64,000 nucleotides of DNA from Myxococcales bacterium (GTDB taxonomy: Bacteria > Myxococcota_A > Polyangia > Polyangiales > Ga0077539). The notes below the pieces were generated by a model that did not search any database, was not told the DNA's origin, and saw nothing but the letters and a program-made list of their open reading frames with translations. The stretch is taken from contig JAEUKI010000052.1 of assembly GCA_016793325.1 (NCBI GenBank), forward strand, positions 558,001 through 622,000. Reading direction: 5' to 3'. Below are positions 46,579 through 54,764 of the stretch, piece after piece; position 1 is the stretch's first letter, and every line of letters starts with the position of its first letter. The position numbers and the translations under genes are program-made.

Positions 46579-46601
46579 GAGTTCGAACCGCGTTCGATCG
46601 C

Positions 46602-46964
46602 ATGGACTACGAGCGGTACGGTCGGCAGATCGCGCTCGCTGAGCTCGGCCTCGAGGGTCAAGAGAAGCTCGCATCGCGCGCGGTGCGCTTCTCGGGAGAC
46701 CCCTCCGTCGTCGCGCTCGCCGAGCGCATTTGGACGCACGCAGGCGGCGCGCTCGCCTCGTCGGGCGAAGCTCCGCTGCGCGACGCCGTGTCGATCGACG
46801 TTCCCTCGGCGCGCACGGGTGACGCATCGGCGGCGCTCGCTGCCGCCTCGTGGGCGACGCTCGACGCCACGCGCGCGATCCTCGGGTGGCCAGCGCGCCC
46901 CCTTCCGCCAGACCTCGCCGCGCTCATCGGGATCGATCGATCGATGGAGCACACACAATCATGA
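46602..46964 (+). CDS. Short degenerate E1-like protein bearing the RYxRQ arm
   Basis: 120 residues. MDYERYGRQIALAELGLEGQ is the N-terminal arm of ThiF/MoeB enzymes, and Arg8 aligns with MoeB Arg14. The next stretch (LASRAVRFSGDPSVVALAER) can be lined up with the beta-alpha-beta start of the Rossmann fold, but the Gly loop is gone (SGDPS for GxGGxG). No catalytic Arg, Lys, Asp or zinc cysteines are present. The C-terminal helix ASWATLDATRAILGW resembles the helix near the E1 C-terminus. It cannot be an adenylyltransferase on its own. It may supply the arm missing from the E1 at 45565-46281, act as a dimer partner, or be a remnant. Its stop overlaps the cysM start (ATGA). Confidence 0.7.
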   Translation: MDYERYGRQIALAELGLEGQEKLASRAVRFSGDPSVVALAERIWTHAGGALASSGEAPLRDAVSIDVPSARTGDASAALAAASWATLDATRAILGWPARPLPPDLAALIGIDRSMEHTQS

Positions 46965-47902
46965 CAGCCTTCGTCCGCCCCGTCCGCGTCGAGTCCATCG
47001 TCGACGCGATCGGCAACACGCCGCTGCTCCGGCTCCGAAACCTCGAGCCGAACGGCGTCGAGATCTACGGCAAGCTCGAGTTCATGAACCCCGGCGGCTC
47101 GGTGAAGGACCGCGCCGCGAGGCAGATCTTCCTCGACGCGATCGCGCGCGGCGACCTCACGAAGGACAAGGTCCTCATCGACTCGACCTCGGGCAACACG
47201 GGGGTCGCGTACTCGATGATGGGCGCGGCCCTCGGCTATCGCGTCGCGCTCGTGATGCCCAAGAACGTCTCGCAGGCGCGCAAGGACATCACCCGCGCCT
47301 TCGGCACCGAGCTCATCTACTCCGACCCGCTCGAAGGGTCGGACGGCGCGATTCGCCTGGTGCGCAAAATCGTCAGCGAAAATCCAGGCAAGTACTACTA
47401 CCCCGATCAGTACTCCAACGCGTCGAACTGGCGCGGGCACTACCTCGGGACCGCCCCCGAGCTGCTCGCGGACCTCGGCGATCGCCTCACGCACTTCGTC
47501 ACGGGGCTCGGGACCTCGGGCACGATGATGGGGGTCACGCGTCGGCTCAAGGAGCACGCGCGCCCGATCACGTGCTTCGCCATGGAGCCCTCGGAGCCCG
47601 CGCACGGACTCGAGGGCCTCAAGCACATGGACAGCTCGATCGTTCCGCCCATCTACGATCGATCGATCCACGATGGAACGGTGACCGTCGACACCGACCA
47701 CGGCTGGGACATGTCCGACAGGCTCGTCGCCGAAATCGGGCTGCACGTCGGACACTCCGCGGGCGCCAACGTCTACGCAGCGTGGCGACTCGCGAAAGAG
47801 ATCGCTGAGCGCGGCGAGCGCGGCTGCGTCGCCACCATCCTCTGCGATCGCGGAGATCGCTATTTCGCGCCCATGAAATGGGAGAAGCACTACCGCTGGT
47901 AG
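46961..47902 (+). CDS. cysM: CysM-type cysteine synthase, carrier-protein dependent
   Basis: 313 residues from ATG 46961, overlapping the upstream stop. NPGGSVKDRAARQIF has the PLP Lys, STSGNTGVAYSMM the substrate loop and GTSGTMMGVTRRL the phosphate site. In place of the CysK segment KIQGIGAGFVP it has HGLEGLKHMDSSIVPPIYD, as in mycobacterial CysM. That enzyme prefers O-phosphoserine and takes sulfur from thiocarboxylated CysO. Substrate preference here is inferred from that motif and from the carrier, E1 and JAMM neighbours. Confidence 0.88.
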   Translation: MTAFVRPVRVESIVDAIGNTPLLRLRNLEPNGVEIYGKLEFMNPGGSVKDRAARQIFLDAIARGDLTKDKVLIDSTSGNTGVAYSMMGAALGYRVALVMPKNVSQARKDITRAFGTELIYSDPLEGSDGAIRLVRKIVSENPGKYYYPDQYSNASNWRGHYLGTAPELLADLGDRLTHFVTGLGTSGTMMGVTRRLKEHARPITCFAMEPSEPAHGLEGLKHMDSSIVPPIYDRSIHDGTVTVDTDHGWDMSDRLVAEIGLHVGHSAGANVYAAWRLAKEIAERGERGCVATILCDRGDRYFAPMKWEKHYRW

Positions 47903-47937
47903 TGACACCACAAATCAAGATTCACCCTGCAATTCCA

Positions 47938-48429
47938 ATGAGCGAACACCCCTGGCTCCATGGCGCGCTCGAGATCGACCGCGCAGTGCTCGATGACGTC
48001 GACGCCCACGCCATCGCCGAGTACCCCAACGAGTCCTGCGGATTTCTCGTCGGCCCCGCCGGCGCGCCGCACGCGATCGACCAGTCGATCCGCGCGGTCA
48101 ACCTCGCGGACAAGTATCACAAGGCCGACCCCGAGACCTTTCCCCGCACCGCGCGCGAGTACTACACGATCGACGCGCGCGTGATTCAGCGCACGTTCGA
48201 GGCAGGCGTCCGCGACGCGCGCCCCGTCAAGCTCATCTATCACTCGCACTGCGACTGCGGAGCGTACTTCTCGCAGACAGACCAGGACGCCGCGGCCCCC
48301 GACGGACAGCTCGCGTACCCGGTCGCGTTTCTCGTGACGAGCGTGATCGAGGGAAAGGTCGCCGACCGCAAGGCCTTCACCCTGCGCGACGGCGCGTGGG
48401 TCGAGCTGCCGTTCACCGTTCGGGGCTGA
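47938..48429 (+). CDS. mec: JAMM/MPN+ metallopeptidase, Mec-like
   Basis: 163 residues from ATG 47938. The complete JAMM zinc site is present: Glu32 (YPNESCGFLVG), His102 and His104 (YHSHCDCGAYF), Ser112 and Asp115 (SQTDQDA), giving H-x-H-x7-S-x2-D. In mycobacteria Mec hydrolyses the CysO-cysteine adduct, releasing cysteine and regenerating the carrier. In other sulfur-carrier pathways JAMM enzymes also trim residues after the Gly-Gly. Two cysteines inside the metal loop (CDC) are unusual and could affect redox sensitivity. It is the last gene of the operon and ends 3 bp from the convergent ABC ATPase stop. Confidence 0.9.
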   Translation: MSEHPWLHGALEIDRAVLDDVDAHAIAEYPNESCGFLVGPAGAPHAIDQSIRAVNLADKYHKADPETFPRTAREYYTIDARVIQRTFEAGVRDARPVKLIYHSHCDCGAYFSQTDQDAAAPDGQLAYPVAFLVTSVIEGKVADRKAFTLRDGAWVELPFTVRG

Positions 48430-48432
48430 GCG

Positions 48433-49167
48433 CTATTCGAGCCCGAGAAACGCGCGGGTTCGCGGGTCCTTGGGCGAGCCGAGCACGTCCTTGGGCGCGC
48501 CGCGCTCGACGATACTTCCGCCGTGCAGCACGCACACGTGGTCGCTGATCGCGCGCACGAAAGACATCTCGTGGCTCACGATCACCAGCGCGAGCCCCTC
48601 GCGCACGAGGCTCACCAAGAGCTCGGTCACGTCTTGCACGCGCTCGGGATCGAGCGCGCTCGTCGGCTCGTCCATGAGCAACACCTCTGGCTTCATCGCG
48701 AGCGCGCGCGCGATGGCGACGCGTTGCTGCTGTCCGCCCGAGAGCTCGTGGGGGTACTTCGCGCCGTGCTCCTCCATGCCCACCTTCGCGAGAAGCTCTT
48801 TCGCGCGGCTCGTGGCGCTCGAGACCGACTCGCCGCGGACGTGGACGGCCGCCTCGATGATGTTGCCGATCGCCGTTCGGTGCGTGAAGAGGTTCCACTG
48901 TTGAAACACGAACCCCACGCGGCCGCGGAGGCGCGCGAAGGTCGCGCGATTCGCCTTCTCGCCACCGGGTCGAATGGTCTCGCCAACGATCTCGATGGTC
49001 CCGCTGTCGAACGACTCGAGCCCGTTGAGGCAGCGCAGCAGCGTGGTTTTTCCCCCGCCGGAGGGGCCGACGAGAGAGACGACGGACTTCGGCTCGAAGC
49101 TCGCAGAAATGCCCGCGAGGACGGTCTTGTCGCCGAACGCTTTGGTCACCCGGTCGAGCTCGATCAC
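48433..49167 (-). CDS. Polar amino acid ABC transporter ATPase
   Basis: 244 residues, GlnQ/HisP-type. Walker A is GPSGGGKTTLLRCLNG, the Q-loop FVFQQWNLFTHRT, the signature LSGGQQQRVAIARAL, Walker B VLLMDEPTSAL, and the H-loop VIVSHEMSFV. GTG 49167 overlaps the TGA of the permease gene (GTGA). It energises the fused binding protein-permease encoded just upstream. Such importers carry glutamine, glutamate, cystine, arginine or similar, and substrate cannot be read from the sequence. Confidence 0.93.
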   Translation of the reverse strand: MIELDRVTKAFGDKTVLAGISASFEPKSVVSLVGPSGGGKTTLLRCLNGLESFDSGTIEIVGETIRPGGEKANRATFARLRGRVGFVFQQWNLFTHRTAIGNIIEAAVHVRGESVSSATSRAKELLAKVGMEEHGAKYPHELSGGQQQRVAIARALAMKPEVLLMDEPTSALDPERVQDVTELLVSLVREGLALVIVSHEMSFVRAISDHVCVLHGGSIVERGAPKDVLGSPKDPRTRAFLGLE

Positions 49168-50642
49168 GATCGCGCCAGCCTCTCTTCGAGTCGCCTCGAC
49201 AAGCGCGAGAGCGGGTAGCTCATCGCGAAGTACATCGCCGCGCACGCGAGGCCAGGGAGCAGCCACGAGCGCACGTCCACCGCGGTGATCGTCATCTGCT
49301 TGGTGAGCTCGACCACCGTGATCACTGACACGAGCGAGCTGTCCTTCAGCAGCGCGATGAAGTCGTTGGTGACCCCAGGCAACGCCAGTCGAAACGCCTG
49401 CGGAACGATGATCCGCCGCAGCGCCAACCCCCGCGTCATCCCCAGCGCGATCGCCGCTTCCATCTGTCCCTTGGGCACCGCTTGCAGCCCCGCGCGATAC
49501 ACCTCGGCTTCGTACGCCGCGTAGTTGAGCCCGAGCCCCACGATGGCCGCGGTCATGGGCGAGAGCTGCACCACGCGCGAGAGGCCGAAGTACAGCAGGT
49601 AGAGCTGGAGCAACACCGGCGTCCCGCGAAAGAGCTCGACGTAGCTCGTGCAGAGCACGCCGATCGGCCGCGGTCCGTATTGTCGCGAGAGCGCGAGCAG
49701 CATTCCGAGCGTGATCGCGAGGAGCATCGCGCCGATGCTGACGCGGACCGTCACCCACGCTCCCTTCGCGAACAACACCACGTGCGATCGTCCAAAGGTC
49801 GCGCGCTCGGTCGTTCGCAGCAATTGCGCTTGGTTTTCGTCGGACCAATGAACGATCGCCTCGAGCCGAGGGTCGTCGATCTGCCAGCGCGCCATGATCG
49901 CTCGAAGCTCGCCCGAGCGCGCGATGCGGGTGATCGATTCGTCGATCGCGCGGCCGAGGTCTTCGTCCGCGGGACGCACCGCCGCTGCGTAGTAGCCGTC
50001 ACCGAGATCGCCCACGACGCGGAGCGACGGCTTCACGACGCCGTAGCGCGTCGCGATGATGTCATCGAGCAGCACGGCGTCGGTGCGGCCTCGCTCGAGG
50101 TCGACGTACGGCTCTTCTTGCCCTTCGTAGAGCACGGCCTCGATTCCGTTGCGGCGGAGCAGGTCGTGCGACTGCGAGTTGCCGAGCGTCCCGACGCGAA
50201 GCCCTCGGAGCGAGTCGATGTTCGCGCGCACCCGGCTGTCGCCAACGCGCGCCATCACGCGCATCCGGTAGAGGTAGTACGGTCGGCTGAAGCGCACTCG
50301 CCCCGTGCGTGCGGGGGTCACTTCGAGCCCGTTCAGCGCCACGTCGAAGGACCCTCGCTCGAGCGATGGAACGAGGTTCGCCCAGTCATTTTGCACGAAC
50401 GTCGCGCGCACCCCGAGCTCTCTCGCGATCGCGTTCGCGAGCTCGACCTCGAAGCCGACGAGCGTGTCGGCGTGCGACGGATCGCGAAACACAAACGGCT
50501 CTCCGCCTTGCGTGTCGCCGCCCCATCGGAGCTCTCCGCGCGCTCGCACCGCCGCGAGCCCCGAAGCCTGCGGTCGACACGACAGCACCCCGAGCAGGCA
50601 CGCGACGAAGAGCGCCAACCAATAGACCCTGCGCGCAGTCAC
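49164..50642 (-). CDS. Fused solute-binding protein and permease, amino acid ABC importer
   Basis: 492 residues, GTG start. The signal/anchor has lipobox GVLSC (Cys22). Residues 25-265 are a family 3 substrate-binding domain (GFEVELANAIARELGVRATF; DVALNGLEVTPARTGRVRFS). Residues 280-492 are a HisM/GlnP-type permease with five hydrophobic helices and the EAA loop EAAIALGMTRGLALRRIIVP. Fused SBP-permeases of this kind are known from GlnP-like importers in Gram-positives. Lying tail to tail with a cysteine operon, cystine or cysteine is a plausible but unproven substrate. Confidence 0.9.
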   Translation of the reverse strand: MTARRVYWLALFVACLLGVLSCRPQASGLAAVRARGELRWGGDTQGGEPFVFRDPSHADTLVGFEVELANAIARELGVRATFVQNDWANLVPSLERGSFDVALNGLEVTPARTGRVRFSRPYYLYRMRVMARVGDSRVRANIDSLRGLRVGTLGNSQSHDLLRRNGIEAVLYEGQEEPYVDLERGRTDAVLLDDIIATRYGVVKPSLRVVGDLGDGYYAAAVRPADEDLGRAIDESITRIARSGELRAIMARWQIDDPRLEAIVHWSDENQAQLLRTTERATFGRSHVVLFAKGAWVTVRVSIGAMLLAITLGMLLALSRQYGPRPIGVLCTSYVELFRGTPVLLQLYLLYFGLSRVVQLSPMTAAIVGLGLNYAAYEAEVYRAGLQAVPKGQMEAAIALGMTRGLALRRIIVPQAFRLALPGVTNDFIALLKDSSLVSVITVVELTKQMTITAVDVRSWLLPGLACAAMYFAMSYPLSRLSRRLEERLARS

Positions 50643-50800
50643 GGCCGGCAGTGTCTCTCGATTCGGGCCGTTCGTGTCATGGCGAGTGCGCCCGTCGAGA
50701 GCCGTCGCGGATCACGTCGTGACGACGATGGGTGGCGACCGACGTTCGGTGAGCAAATTTCCTAGAGAATCGAGCGCGAGGATCGTCGGCTACGCGCGGA

Positions 50801-52003
50801 CTACCGCGACGCGCACTCGAGGCGAAACGCCTCCGGCGGATCGACGCGAGCCAAGCGCAACGATTCGCTCTTCGGCCAGCAGCGCGCGCGCTCTTCGTCG
50901 AGCGCGGGATACGCGCGCTCGGCGGCCGCGGTGATCGCGTCTGCGCTGATGTTCCAGAAGCGAGCGCACCCGATGTTGAACGCTGGGTGCTCGCGCGCGA
51001 TGTGCTCGGGCGTGTCGTTGCGCCCCTCGAAGAGCGCGCTCGGCCTCTGGCGGCACTGCGCGCTCACGTACGCGAGCGCTGTGTCGTTGGACGTCGAAAA
51101 CGTCCCGTCGCCCAGCGATTGCGCGAGGAGCGTCGGTCCGTCGAAGTCCACCTCGCTGATCCCGCACGGCCCTGTGAGAACCCACGGCGAGCGAAGTACG
51201 AAGTCGGGCCGACGGTCGCCGTCGACGTCTTCGACCCGCAGCGCTCGCGCCGCGAGCGGAGAGAACTCGCGCAAAGAGCCCCCGCGCGCAGTAAACGTCC
51301 ACCACCGCTCGCGCCTCGCCGCCGCGGTGTTTTCCTCGTGTTCCGAGTGGTGCTCGTGGAAGTACAGCTCGCCGACGCCGTCTCCATCCCAGTCGAAGAC
51401 GTTCGCCGACGCGAGCTGCGTCGCGGGTCCGAGGTACGGCGAGGGTCCGCCGACCATGCGCACCGTCGCCGCGGCGCGCACCGTCGAACCCCGCGCATCG
51501 ATGAACACCGGCCTCACTTCGATCCGAAAGCTCGCGGGCGTCGCGCTTCCCTCGCTCTGAACCGTCGCGCTCGTCACCTCGAAGCTCCACGCGCCCGTGC
51601 CTGCCGCGTAGCACCGCGCGATCGGCTGGAGATACGCCGCGCGATCGTCCGATGGAATGCGCGCCAGTCCTCGGTCGATCGCCTGCCGATTCGCGCGCGC
51701 CGTCGCCGCGCATGCCCGCACGACCGGCGCGGCGGTCGGCTCGGCCACCGTCGGCAGACGCGCGGGCGCCGCGAGCTGGGTCTGGACGCTGGATTCGCAC
51801 GACGGCCCGATCGCTGCCGCGACGCCCGCGTCTGGCTCCGACGCGGCGAGCCCCGAGTCGTTGGCCGCGGTCACCCGCGACGCGACGGTGTTGGAGCTCG
51901 TGACCGAGCCGCTCTGTTGCGACGAGCAGCCGAGGAGCGCGAGGCACGCGACGACGGGCGCTGTCGCCGGAGAGCACCATGGGAAGGGACGAAGCGAGTT
52001 CAC
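50801..52003 (-). CDS. Hypothetical lipoprotein with FG-GAP-like Asp repeats
   Basis: 400 residues from GTG 52003. The lipobox is ALLGC (ACLALLGCSSQQSG), then a low-complexity stretch. The C-terminal half has Asp-rich loops like calcium-binding FG-GAP/VCBS blades (NVFDWDGDGVGELYFHE; RVEDVDGDRRPDFVLRS). Several Cys are spread through the mature part. Function is unknown and a propeller-like surface protein is the inference. The start is uncertain because the frame is open further upstream into the divergent region. Confidence 0.65.
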   Translation of the reverse strand: MNSLRPFPWCSPATAPVVACLALLGCSSQQSGSVTSSNTVASRVTAANDSGLAASEPDAGVAAAIGPSCESSVQTQLAAPARLPTVAEPTAAPVVRACAATARANRQAIDRGLARIPSDDRAAYLQPIARCYAAGTGAWSFEVTSATVQSEGSATPASFRIEVRPVFIDARGSTVRAAATVRMVGGPSPYLGPATQLASANVFDWDGDGVGELYFHEHHSEHEENTAAARRERWWTFTARGGSLREFSPLAARALRVEDVDGDRRPDFVLRSPWVLTGPCGISEVDFDGPTLLAQSLGDGTFSTSNDTALAYVSAQCRQRPSALFEGRNDTPEHIAREHPAFNIGCARFWNISADAITAAAERAYPALDEERARCWPKSESLRLARVDPPEAFRLECASR

Positions 52004-52128
52004 GTCGCGTGGGTATCCAAAGCGCGTTCGGCGCGCAACTTCGCCGTTCGGCAACCCTCCCAAACACGCTCGACGAAGCAACTTCTCTGTCGACTCGAGC
52101 GGGCGGTTCGGCGACGAGTACGTGCGCC

Positions 52129-52620
52129 ATGACAGCGACGATCGCACGCGCTTCCATCTTGATTTTGTGTCTCGCAGCGGGATGTCGGTCGAGGCAGCCG
52201 CCTCCCGCGTCGCGGTCGATCGAGCCGGCGCCGCGCGTGATCGACGATGTACCGGTGGTCGACGTGCGGTCCGCGCCGTCGGAGCTCGCGCCTCCGACGC
52301 CCGACGCTGCCTCGTTCATCAGCGAACAACAGGCGCTCGCGCTCGTCGACGCCCTGCCCGAGACGCGCGCGTTCGCCGCCCGTGTGGCGCGCCGGCGCAG
52401 GACCGTCGGCAGCGATGTGACCCAAGAGGCCGACGTTCGCTGTGAAGCCGAGCGATGCCGATGGAACATCAAGGTGTACGAGGCGACCGCTGCAGCCAAC
52501 ATCGCGTGGCACTACTTCGAAGTGCACCCGTGGACCGGCGCGATCCGCGTTCAGTCTTCGATGGCCGACGAGTGGCTCGAGCTCGATGCGTGGCGCGCGA
52601 CCGAGCGCGATCACAGGTAG
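52129..52620 (+). CDS. Small hypothetical lipoprotein
   Basis: 163 residues from ATG 52129. Lipobox LAAGC (ILILCLAAGCRSRQPP), Pro/Ser linker, then about 95 residues resembling a PepSY-like alpha-beta unit (FISEQQALALVDALPETRAF; WHYFEVHPWTGAIRVQS) with a Cys pair (RCEAERCRW). Not assigned. The last 10 bp overlap the convergent acyltransferase-like gene. Confidence 0.65.
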   Translation: MTATIARASILILCLAAGCRSRQPPPASRSIEPAPRVIDDVPVVDVRSAPSELAPPTPDAASFISEQQALALVDALPETRAFAARVARRRRTVGSDVTQEADVRCEAERCRWNIKVYEATAAANIAWHYFEVHPWTGAIRVQSSMADEWLELDAWRATERDHR

Positions 52621-53747
52621 CTCAGCCACCAATCGCGCCGTCGCGCCTTGAGCGCGGCGAACCATCGGCACGCGGGATAGAGCACCACGAGCACGAGCAG
52701 CCACACGGCGTACACCATGGGCAGCGAGAGTCCCGTTCCCCGGCCCGAGCGAATCGCGCTCTCGATCGCCGCGACGCCGCCGCGCGCGATGAGGTAGAGC
52801 CCCGCGGAGACCTGCAGCATCGGCAGGTGAATCACGTAGAAAAACAGCGGAACGCGCCCGAACTGGACGAGGCGATCGCCCACCGTCGCTCGCTCGTGGG
52901 TCCACCACGAGAGCAAGAGCAAAAGCGGTCCGACGGTCATCAGCAGGTACGCGAGCGACGGCGGATACTTCGCGGTGTTGAGCGTCGCGAGGATCGAGAA
53001 ACCCGTGCGCGCCACAGGGCTCCACGGCGTCGGGTCGCCGTAGACGTTGGGAACCCGAAGCGCGACGAACGCGACGAGGCACGCGACGCCCATGAGCGCG
53101 AGCGCGCGTCGCTGCTCGCCGAGCGGCCGCTCGAACACCGGACCCAACGCGTATCCGAGCGCCATCAGCCCGACCCATGGAATCAACGGGTACAGCACGA
53201 ACACCCGTAGCGGACCCAGCGAAAATCGCCGCGACTCGTGCGCGATCGCCCAGAGCGAACTCGAAAAGTGCACACCGTCGAGCGCGTTGTGTCCGACGCA
53301 CACGACCACGCCGAAGAGCGCGATCGCCCACCGCGGCAGCGCGCGGAGCGCGGCGAGCGCGACCATCGACCAGCCGAGCGCCCAGATCACCTGCAGCGTC
53401 ACGCGCGGCATGTGGACCGCGAGCGACCACCCGGCGCGAACGACGGTCAACTCCAAGAAGACGAGCCACAACCCGCGGGTCACGAGAAAGCGCGAAAGCT
53501 CCGCGCCCGTCAGCCGTCGGCCGTGCAGGTACGCAGACGTCCCCGCGAGCAGAACGAACGTCGGCGCGCAAAAGTGCGTCACCCAACGCGTGAAGAAGAG
53601 CAGCGCTGACGCGCGCGAGAGGTCCGTCGGTCGAATCGAATGGTCGCCCCAGAAATCTCGGGTGTGATCGAGCGCCATGAGCGCCATCGCGAGCCCGCGC
53701 GCGCGATCGAGCGACAAGAGGCGCGGGGCCTTCGCCGTGTCTGTCAT
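52611..53747 (-). CDS. DUF1624 / HGSNAT-type membrane acyltransferase-like protein
   Basis: 378 residues with about ten membrane segments. LLSLDRARGLAMALMALDHTRDFW is the N-terminal signature of the heparan-alpha-glucosaminide acetyltransferase-like (DUF1624) family, and RVPLFFYVIHLPML a conserved C-terminal helix. Members move acyl groups across membranes onto sugars or other envelope molecules. The substrate is unknown and no glycan gene is adjacent. Confidence 0.82.
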   Translation of the reverse strand: MTDTAKAPRLLSLDRARGLAMALMALDHTRDFWGDHSIRPTDLSRASALLFFTRWVTHFCAPTFVLLAGTSAYLHGRRLTGAELSRFLVTRGLWLVFLELTVVRAGWSLAVHMPRVTLQVIWALGWSMVALAALRALPRWAIALFGVVVCVGHNALDGVHFSSSLWAIAHESRRFSLGPLRVFVLYPLIPWVGLMALGYALGPVFERPLGEQRRALALMGVACLVAFVALRVPNVYGDPTPWSPVARTGFSILATLNTAKYPPSLAYLLMTVGPLLLLLSWWTHERATVGDRLVQFGRVPLFFYVIHLPMLQVSAGLYLIARGGVAAIESAIRSGRGTGLSLPMVYAVWLLVLVVLYPACRWFAALKARRRDWWLSYL

Positions 53748-53882
53748 GCACCCGGGACCATACCTGCAACGCGCGAACGCGGGTCCGAGCTCGCATCGCC
53801 CGCCGTCGACGCGCGACGGCGAGCGCGCGTGACGTCAGACGTTCGAGCGGGAACTTGCTCCAATGCTGTTACTCTCGACCCC

Positions 53883-54701
53883 ATGGCTCACGTTACTCGA
53901 CGCGTGATTTTCCCGTTCGCGGTGCTCTTGGCGAGCTGTTCGGACGGATCACAAACGAGCCGCGATGGCTCAGCGAGCGACGCGCCTGCGCACGACAGCG
54001 TTGTGTCGGACACGCGTCCGAGCGAGGCGGACGCGAGCGCGGTCGACGTCGTCGCAGCCGAAGACGTCGCGCTCCCAGACGCGAGCGCGGTCGACGTCGT
54101 CGCAGACGCGGGGCCGAACTGCACTGGCGTTCACGCGCCGCCCGCGGGATTGCGCAGGCAGACGTCGTTCAGCCTCGCGGGCAACTCGGGCCTCTGGGCG
54201 CCGAACAACACCGAGTGGCCGCGCAACGCAGTGCTCGATCTCACGACCTGGAACCCCGCCCCGCCAGGGCAACGCACTTCGAGCGGCGTCGAGCGGGCGA
54301 CGCTCGGGCCCTTCGCGCGCAACCCTGGGGACGTCAGCACGGTCGAGATCGAGACGGGCGCGTACATCTCGATGCGCATCGATACGGTGGGACTCGGAGG
54401 TCGCGTCGGCGCGCTCGAGTCCGAAATGCCCAGCACGATGGGCGCTCCCCTGGTGATCGCGATATCGCGTTGCCCAGGAGATTTTCAGCCAGAAGGCGCC
54501 AACTGTCGCAGCGACCTGTCCGGGGTCGCGTCGATCGGCTGGACGACCGGCGCCACGCCTGCCACGTACTGCAAGCTCGAGCCAGCAACGACCTACTACC
54601 TCAACGTGATGTTCGCCGAACCCACTGCGCCGAACATGTCGACTTGCCCGTTTGGGCGCTGCTGGTGGTTTGCGCGAAACAACTGTAGTTCGGGTTGCTA
54701 A
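53883..54701 (+). CDS. Hypothetical lipoprotein with in-frame duplication
   Basis: 272 residues from ATG 53883. The lipobox is VLLASC, followed by a ~50-residue Asp/Ala/Val linker containing DASAVDVVA twice. The globular part is beta-rich with many cysteines late in the chain (ISRCPGDFQPEGANC; TCPFGRCWWFARNNCSSGC). Motifs suggest an extracellular disulfide-bonded beta domain, with no function assigned. The kinase gene follows 63 bp downstream on the same strand. Confidence 0.7.
   Translation: MAHVTRRVIFPFAVLLASCSDGSQTSRDGSASDAPAHDSVVSDTRPSEADASAVDVVAAEDVALPDASAVDVVADAGPNCTGVHAPPAGLRRQTSFSLAGNSGLWAPNNTEWPRNAVLDLTTWNPAPPGQRTSSGVERATLGPFARNPGDVSTVEIETGAYISMRIDTVGLGGRVGALESEMPSTMGAPLVIAISRCPGDFQPEGANCRSDLSGVASIGWTTGATPATYCKLEPATTYYLNVMFAEPTAPNMSTCPFGRCWWFARNNCSSGC
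54030..54105 (+). repeat. 28-bp direct repeat in lipoprotein linker
   Basis: Two perfect 28-bp copies starting at 54030 and 54078, offset by 48 bp (16 codons), encode the duplicated DASAVDVVA of the lipoprotein linker. Because 48 is a multiple of three, slippage would keep the frame. Confidence 0.8.
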
Positions 54702-54764
54702 CTTCGCGGCGCGCGTCGGAGGCGAAATCTGTGTGCATGGATTCAAGATGAGGTGCTCTGACCA

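Noticed and set aside
46602..46964. Simple pseudogene of a ThiF/MoeB enzyme
   Set aside because: The frame is intact, the arm is well preserved and the stop is coupled to cysM by an ATGA overlap, which argues for a maintained gene. Decay remains a listed alternative.
53830..53837. TGACGTCA palindrome upstream of the lipoprotein gene
   Set aside because: An 8-bp palindrome is expected by chance in a window of this size and no regulator is linked to it.
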